Shown here in pieces: positions 59,226-64,000 of a stretch of DNA of 64,000 nucleotides. Position numbers and translations under genes: made by a program. The notes beneath the pieces were generated by a model, which was not told the DNA's origin, ran no database searches, and saw only the letters and a list, made by a program, of their open reading frames with translations. Origin of the DNA: Climacium dendroides (Eukaryota; Streptophyta; Bryopsida; Hypnales; Climaciaceae); the NCBI GenBank assembly GCA_950106755.1, contig OX467082.1:27776001-27840000 (forward strand), given 5' to 3'. Positions within the stretch are counted from its first letter, which is position 1. The number at the start of each line of letters is the position of its first letter.

Positions 59226-59768
59226 GTGATCAAGGGTCTGAGGAATTTGGGCAACGTGTGCTTCTTCAACTCGGTGATGCAGAACCTAGTTGAGGTGAGT
59301 ATGCTTTGCGAGCATTTTAGCCAAGAGTCTTCCGTGCAGGAAGGTATTTTGAAGAAAGCTCTGAGGAACTTCTTTTAGGACATGTATCCCACAGCAAGAC
59401 AGAGCTGACGATGGTTCAGCCAAGACAATCCACACTGACTCGGCCCTTTGTAGGCACTATGGGGAATGCCGTGTCTCCTCGTTTTTTTTTTGCTATTTGC
59501 ACTAAAGCACCGAGGTTCAAGGGGTTCTAGCAACAAGACAGTCACGAGTTCTTACGTTGTTTACTGGATGGATTGCACATGGAGGAAAAAAGCATGCGGA
59601 AGTCTGTTGAGTCAAATGGCTCGGAGGATGGCCCTGTGTTTGTAGAGCGCATGTTTGGTATACAGCTTTCCAGCACTGTGCCTTGCTGTGAATGTTTGCA
59701 CTCGTCAGATGTTTACAAGCCTTATCTGGATTTGTCATTGCCCATCCCGTCGAAGCAGGAGCAGTCAT
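59226..59768 (+). pseudogene. UBP1/2-like: Captured ubiquitin-specific protease fragment (UBP1/UBP2-like)
   Basis: Ubiquitin-specific proteases cut ubiquitin from proteins; the catalytic cysteine lies in a GLxNLGNTCFxNSxxQ box. Plus strand, 59226-59294: VIKGLRNLGNVCFFNSVMQN, then LVE and donor GTGAGT; the Thr before Cys is Val. After a damaged stretch, 59470-59768 reads NAVSPRFFFAICTKAPRFKGF, a TAG at 59528-59530 where plant UBP1/2 have glutamine, QQDSHEFLRCLLDGL, FVERMFGIQLSSTVPCCEC and VYKPYLDLSLPIPSK. Order and wording follow plant UBP1/UBP2 as remembered. The catalytic His part is missing. It sits inside an intron of the third TNPA-like gene, on the same strand. Confidence 0.8.
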
Positions 59769-60141
59769 GAGTAGTCGGAAGTTGAATCGATTCGCTCGCA
59801 GTCGCCACAGCTCGCAGGATTTTGATTATGAATCCATTCATTTGTTAGTTTTGTGCATAGAATGGGGCACTCCTTGTGGCATTCTTGTGACCCGATCAAC
59901 ACAATTTCAGACATTTTTTCTCTTGAATTTTTATTTATCATTGTGTTGAATTCATTCAATTGTCGTTAGAGCCTGGCTTGTAGATGGGTCCCTAGTTCAT
60001 TCGCAGTTTGTGTATTCGGTTGTATTGGTAATCCAATTTCGTGTATTTTTGTCTGAATTTGTTAGGCTTCTGATGATGCTTTGTGCTCCTCCATTGTTTT
60101 CCACTTGCAACTGAAGTTGTGGCCGTTGTGTGTTGTTGTTG

Positions 60142-60362
60142 TCAGCAACTCCAAGGTAGCGGTTTTGAAGATTCCACGAAGGTCTGCATCAAAATCCATT
60201 GCTGTTGGAGAGGCGTGGCCACCTCGTAGGAGTGCTCGTTTACTTGGGCGCCAGAGTTTGAAGGAACCAGTGCATTTGCAAGAGAATGAAGGAGCAGCAA
60301 ATTCGAACGGAAAAATGAGTACTCCTCCGACGACTCCCAGTCTGATTTCGATCCCAAGCTAG
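60142..60362 (+). pseudogene. Possible exon with basic RRSARL motif
   Basis: Open frame VAVLKIPRRSASKSIAVG, then WPPRRSARLLGRQ, then STPPTTPSLIS. In a second frame the end reads NEYSSDDSQSDFDPKLAG before a GTATGC donor. In many plant proteins the YExxRxxNI module is followed by an RRSxRL segment, so this may be exon 2 of the third TNPA-like gene or part of a captured gene. The frame is doubtful. Confidence 0.3.
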
Positions 60363-62288
60363 CAGGTATGCTTTCTGTTGACCATCTCGTGGAATTGCAT
60401 TTCGTATTTAGTCTTTGTAATTTGGAGCGACTAAGATCTGAACAAGTAAATATGTGAGTTTCACAAACTGAGCAAGAAGAAATTAGAATGTCTAGATTTG
60501 ATGTGAGTACTGAATGGGATTGATGCCCGTAATCACGCCCTCACTGCGCAAACAGACCCGCTATCGCCATGATCGACAACTTGCCATTTTTAGTCGAATT
60601 CACCTTGAACTTTGCCTACATCTACGGATCAGTGGCAACTCCTTCAAGATCAAATTTCGTCCCGCTAGGCTAGAACACATCGTGTCTTCAAAAACAAATC
60701 AAACATGCGCTCATTCCGCCAACCTAGCCAACCTATGTACGGCTACCAAAATTTTCGCTCCTTTCAGTTGCGTGAAACCATTTAGTCCAGAACAGTTCTT
60801 AGGGTCGGATTCAGTGTCATCTGCTATGTAAGACAGGATGGCAACTCTGTGTATAATTGTTGCTCTCATTCCTTGTAGATAGAGCTTTGGATTTTATTTG
60901 AGTTGGGACGTTACTATGTCTTGCCCTGTCACTAATTTTAATTAGGGTGGATTAAATCTTACGTTCTTTGAAGGGAATTTGGGTTTACAAGTTAGGGTCT
61001 GCAGCTTTAGTAATTCTTCATACAGAAGATTTATGCACTTGATTCAATCAACAGTTTCATTCGTTGGGGTTGTCATAGACTCGTAGTTTGTTTGTATTGA
61101 GTCTGAGATTGATCTTGCCTATTGTAAGTACTTGAGCCATGTCCGATCCTAGCTTGTGAATGCAAGATTCGACCCATTCTATTTAATTTTTGTAGCTAAT
61201 CCATCATGAGTAGAAATCCCGTGAAGTTGTGTATAAATATTCTTTTCCCTACTTTAGTTGCTCATGTATTGATGAAATTGTCATGTAACAGTCAGTTTGG
61301 AAGGAGTTACAATTCACTGTGCTTTAGATGCTCAATTGAGTGCAAGGAGAGAATATGAGAGAATTAGTAGTTGGTGTTCCTTTAAGTGGCTGAAATACAT
61401 GTGCTGAGGATGGGGAAAATATTTTATGTGAAAGATTGAAATGAAGCTCCGAGCATTTGCAACAAGTGAGTTCATTTGTACTTTCTTTAGGGTTATGTTG
61501 ACTTATAGTCATGCAAAAGTGCAAAATAGTTTAGACTATAGGATGTGATTGGATTTCTAATGTTTCTGGTCTTCTTTTCAATAGACTGATAGTAGGATGA
61601 TAATTGGGGAGCATTGGTTCTACTGTTTTGTTGAATGTTAGTGTTTCTATCGATGTAGGTGGATGAAATATTGCAGCAGATTGGGTAGTTTATTGTATCT
61701 TTCTTTTGTATAGGGTTCTAGTTGGAAATGGGTTGAATGAAGTATGAGTAGATTAGTTGCATGTGATTGGATTTCCACCTTTTGCTTGGTGTTTTTTAGG
61801 TAGATAATTGCTTTCTCATACCATGGAAGTACGTGATTTCACCTATCTCCATTCATTTCCAAGTTTCACTTCTTAATAGGTTGCATGTATATACATTTCC
61901 ATGTGAGTATTGCCTCTTTGTAGCAGAAATTGGCTAACCATTTATAATTTCTAGAATTGTATTTGACAATAGTGTATCTCGTGAAATGAGAATATTTCAT
62001 GAAGCAGTATACCTTGAAGATATGAACCCATCCTAAGTGAGTCCTTAGGTTTTTATAGGTCATATGTAGTGTTGTTGTAGTTGTATGGAAGTGATTCTTT
62101 TTGCTCTTTTGCCATGTTAAAGTGCCGTCTCAATCATAGAAGAGTCATTGTCTAGTCACACAGTCAATTGTAGTCATAGTAGAGTCACTTTGTAGTCACA
62201 TAGTTACATGCAAATATAACAGAGTCACTACGTAGTCATAGACTAGTCAAAAGTAGTCATGAATCTAATAATTTTTTTTTGTTGTCAG
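60363..62288. other. Intron-like stretch of the third TNPA-like gene
   Basis: No supported gene. TAGTCAC and TAGTCATAG words cluster at 62140-62260, just before the next coding block, with a T-run and CAG acceptor at 62272-62288. An open frame at 60514-60831 is not recognised. Confidence 0.4.
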
Positions 62289-63126
62289 CGGCCTTGGACT
62301 CTTCAAAGGACGATGGAGTTCCACCAACATTGAAGAAGACAACACGGAAGCGACCTAGGAGTGCTTCTTTTTTAGCACTTGTGCCTGCAGGTGGAGTTCA
62401 TGGAGGTCGAGACTCTTCCCACATGCCTCCACCGGGTTATTGGGGTTCTAGTCTATGGATGCAGGGTGGGTGAATCAATATCCTTCCAATATGCCTCCAC
62501 TACCATGGCCTTTAAGTAGTGGACCTCCTTATGGCCCTTATCATGGCTCATGGCCAAGTGCATTGCAAGGTCCTAGCAATCGTTCTCTAGAGAGTGAAGG
62601 CAGAGTTGATCGATGTCAAAAGCGACATCGAAACAAGACTTCTGTTGCACACAGGAGTGTGGAAGGCAAGAAACCATATCAATTAATAGTGAAGGCCGGT
62701 GGAGAGATTGATACCACATGTGACGGCAAGAATGCTTGGGACCATGCTATGCGCGTGAGTACTCCACGAATTCTTGACATGAGTGTGGTGGACTAGGAGT
62801 CTCAGGAGCCAAACTCAGTGGTACTTCTTCGTGAGACTTTGGTGAAAGACTTTGAGTTCGTTGGCCACACTCTCAGTGTGTAAGGGTTTCGATGTGCCAT
62901 CAAAAAATACATAAAGGCAGAGAGGGCTAGGCTGAAGGTGAGATTTATGTTATGCAAGGAGGCTTGTCCATCTCATATTGACCCCCTACAATGGGACAAA
63001 TTGAAGGTGTATTGGCAGACTGAAGGGCAAGTGGCCAAAACAACGAAGATGGTGGAAGCCCGTGGCCACGTGAAGGATTATAGCACCATGGGTAGAAAGG
63101 GAAGAGTAGGGAAGGAGTTGGCAGTG
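62289..63126 (+). pseudogene. Third TNPA-like gene: Transposase_24-type domain exon
   Basis: Acceptor TTGTCAG before 62289; donor GTAAGC after 63126. It opens LDSSKDDGVPPTLKKTTRKR, then a proline-rich stretch (MPPPGYWGSSLW), shifts one base near 62465, and continues NMPPLPWPLSSGPPYGPYHG. Two in-frame stops (62794-62796 and 62881-62883) flank EPNSVVLLRETLVKDFEFVG. The Transposase_24 signature follows: MLCKEACPSHIDPLQWDKLK, YWQTEGQVAKTTKMVEARGH and STMGRKGRVGKELAV, matching the family's W..L..YW.......S..N...R......H..GRKS. Decayed. Confidence 0.7.
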
Positions 63127-63242
63127 GTAAGCTTAAGTTTTTTTGGTTTGCTCCCATATTTTTGAGGACCTTAGGCATAGTCAACCACGGATGTTGATTA
63201 TATTATTAATAAGGTTAATGTTGTTTTTCCCTCTAATTGCAG

Positions 63243-63326
63243 ACAAAAGGAAGAGAGCACAGCCCTGGCCTAACCGAAATAAAAGAAGGGATGCAAGAGG
63301 CTGAACCCACTAGCGCTAGGATGGAG
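63243..63326 (+). CDS. Third TNPA-like gene, small exon
   Basis: Acceptor TTGCAG before 63243; donor GTGAGA after 63326. It reads TKGREHSPGLTEIKEGMQEA, then EPTSARME. Position and phase (start phase 0 after an exon ending ...AV) match the exon following the domain exon in the inner gene. Confidence 0.5.
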
Positions 63327-63539
63327 GTGAGATTTCCATTTCAATTTGAATATACCATCTACTGAAGTCATTCAGCATTGGGATTGTCATGAAGATATAT
63401 ATTTTTTTAATTCCTTAGGTGATTGCTCTTGCACGTTATTTTTTTCATTTGTTGAAGAAGGTAGCATGTACAAGTTAAATGCAGTCATTCATTTGTCATA
63501 CTGTAGTTATATACATTGCACGCAATGTTTCAAATGACT

Positions 63540-63790
63540 AACAAAGTCCGATGTTGGTGTAGTTGTAGTCATATGTTAGTTTACATTGCAGTCATTTCAA
63601 TGACTACAGACTAGTGTAGCTTTTTCACAAGTAGTTTCATAGTCATATGTGAATTTATACTTTAGTCATTTTGATGACTATTGTAGCACTGTACCAGTAG
63701 TTTTATAGTCATATATGAAATAACACTTGAGTCATTGAAATGACTATTGCAATCTTACCTCAATAATTTTGAAGTCATATAAGATAATAA
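63540..63790. repeat. Intronic inverted TAGTCATA(T/C)/AATGACTA repeats, third CACTA
   Basis: Units of about 80-90 bp, each with TAGTCATATG, a T-rich stretch, CAGTCATTTC or TAGTCATTTT, and AATGACTA or GATGACTA. Four units between 63565 and 63780, in the intron between two TNPA-like exons. The pattern parallels the 92-bp intronic repeat of the inner element. Confidence 0.6.
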
Positions 63791-63884
63791 GAGTTTCTTG
63801 TAGCTTTCTGGTACTCTACTTGAAGGCCCTGGTTTGTTGAAGAGGCCATGATCCTAATGTGAGATGAATTATTGTGGCATGTAG

Positions 63885-64000
63885 GGTGCCAGAGGGGCAA
63901 TTCGCACTAGGCTGATAGCAGTAGAGGAGAAACAAAACAACATGGCAGAGGAGCAGAAGCACCTTCAAGGGAAAATGACCCAGATGTTGCAATACCAATC
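63885..64000 (+). CDS. Third TNPA-like gene, coiled-coil exon, runs off right edge
   Basis: Acceptor ATGTAG before 63885. It reads GARGAIRTRLIAVEEKQNNM, then AEEQKHLQGKMTQMLQYQ, a coiled coil at the same gene position as in the inner and outer TNPA-like genes. The rest, including any FCP1-like or Transposase_23 part, is beyond the window. Confidence 0.55.

Larger units (their letters stand above)
50660..64000. mobile_element. Third CACTA transposon, left end present, right end beyond window
   Basis: Begins CACTAGTAGAAAACAGGG at 50660, after AAT. It carries a TNP2 gene on the minus strand (55273-51245) and a divergent TNPA-like gene on the plus strand (58269 onward), the same plan as the other two. 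ATGACTA and TAGTCAT words are dense at 50680-50800, 52140-52210, 57000-57120, 62140-62260 and 63540-63780. No inverted CCCTGTTTTCTACTAGTG was found before 64000. Confidence 0.7.

Noticed and set aside
1..64000. tRNA, rRNA or other structured RNA genes
   Set aside because: No cloverleaf with A and B boxes or rRNA-like conserved run was recognised on either strand; a dedicated scan was not possible here.

Overview
This window is a nest of plant transposable elements; I see no intact single-copy host gene. The organism is very probably a land plant. Coding blocks are split by GT-AG introns. Three copies of a TNP2-type (Transposase_21) CACTA transposase are present, and two captured host-gene fragments look like plant RAD5A and plant UBP1/UBP2. 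I cannot name the species. An unclassified element gene at the edges (element X) belongs to a protein type I associate from memory with bryophytes, lycophytes and conifers, which is weak evidence.

Layout, from the outside in. (1) Element X, on the minus strand, has one exon at 44615-45135 and the next at 1-500; its intron has been filled by later insertions. (2) A gag-like, pol-less element (copy 1) occupies 640-3659 and 40549-41223. It has TG...CA ends and an AATAT duplication. (3) It was split by an outer CACTA element, 3660-40545 (36.9 kb, TGT duplication, shared end CACTATAAGAAAAC). (4) The outer element contains an inner CACTA element, 4524-24875 (20.4 kb, CAT duplication, matching ends), and a second gag-like element, 32031-35592 (GAGGA duplication), which sits in a transposase intron. 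(5) A third gag-like copy lies at about 41.2-44.6 kb. (6) A decayed minus-strand gene with an FCP1-like phosphatase domain lies at 45.9-50.66 kb. (7) A third CACTA element starts at 50660 inside that gene's reading frame and runs off the right edge.

All three CACTA elements share one plan. A TNP2 gene (transposase-associated zinc-type domain, Transposase_21, DUF4218, DUF4216) is transcribed toward one end, and a TNPA-like gene (Transposase_24, coiled coils) is transcribed divergently toward the other. Extra genes sit in the middle or in introns: a SET-domain ORF inside the first TNP2 intron and a RAD5A HIRAN fragment in the inner element, and a UBP fragment in a TNPA intron of the third. The inner TNPA-like gene also carries an FCP1-like domain that has lost its catalytic aspartates. 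Each element has its own short motif (TGACGT, CAGTCAT or TAGTCAT type), dense at the ends and also scattered through introns. All three TNP2 copies carry in-frame stops, whereas the outer TNPA-like gene looks open. Splice positions were read by eye and are approximate where stated.
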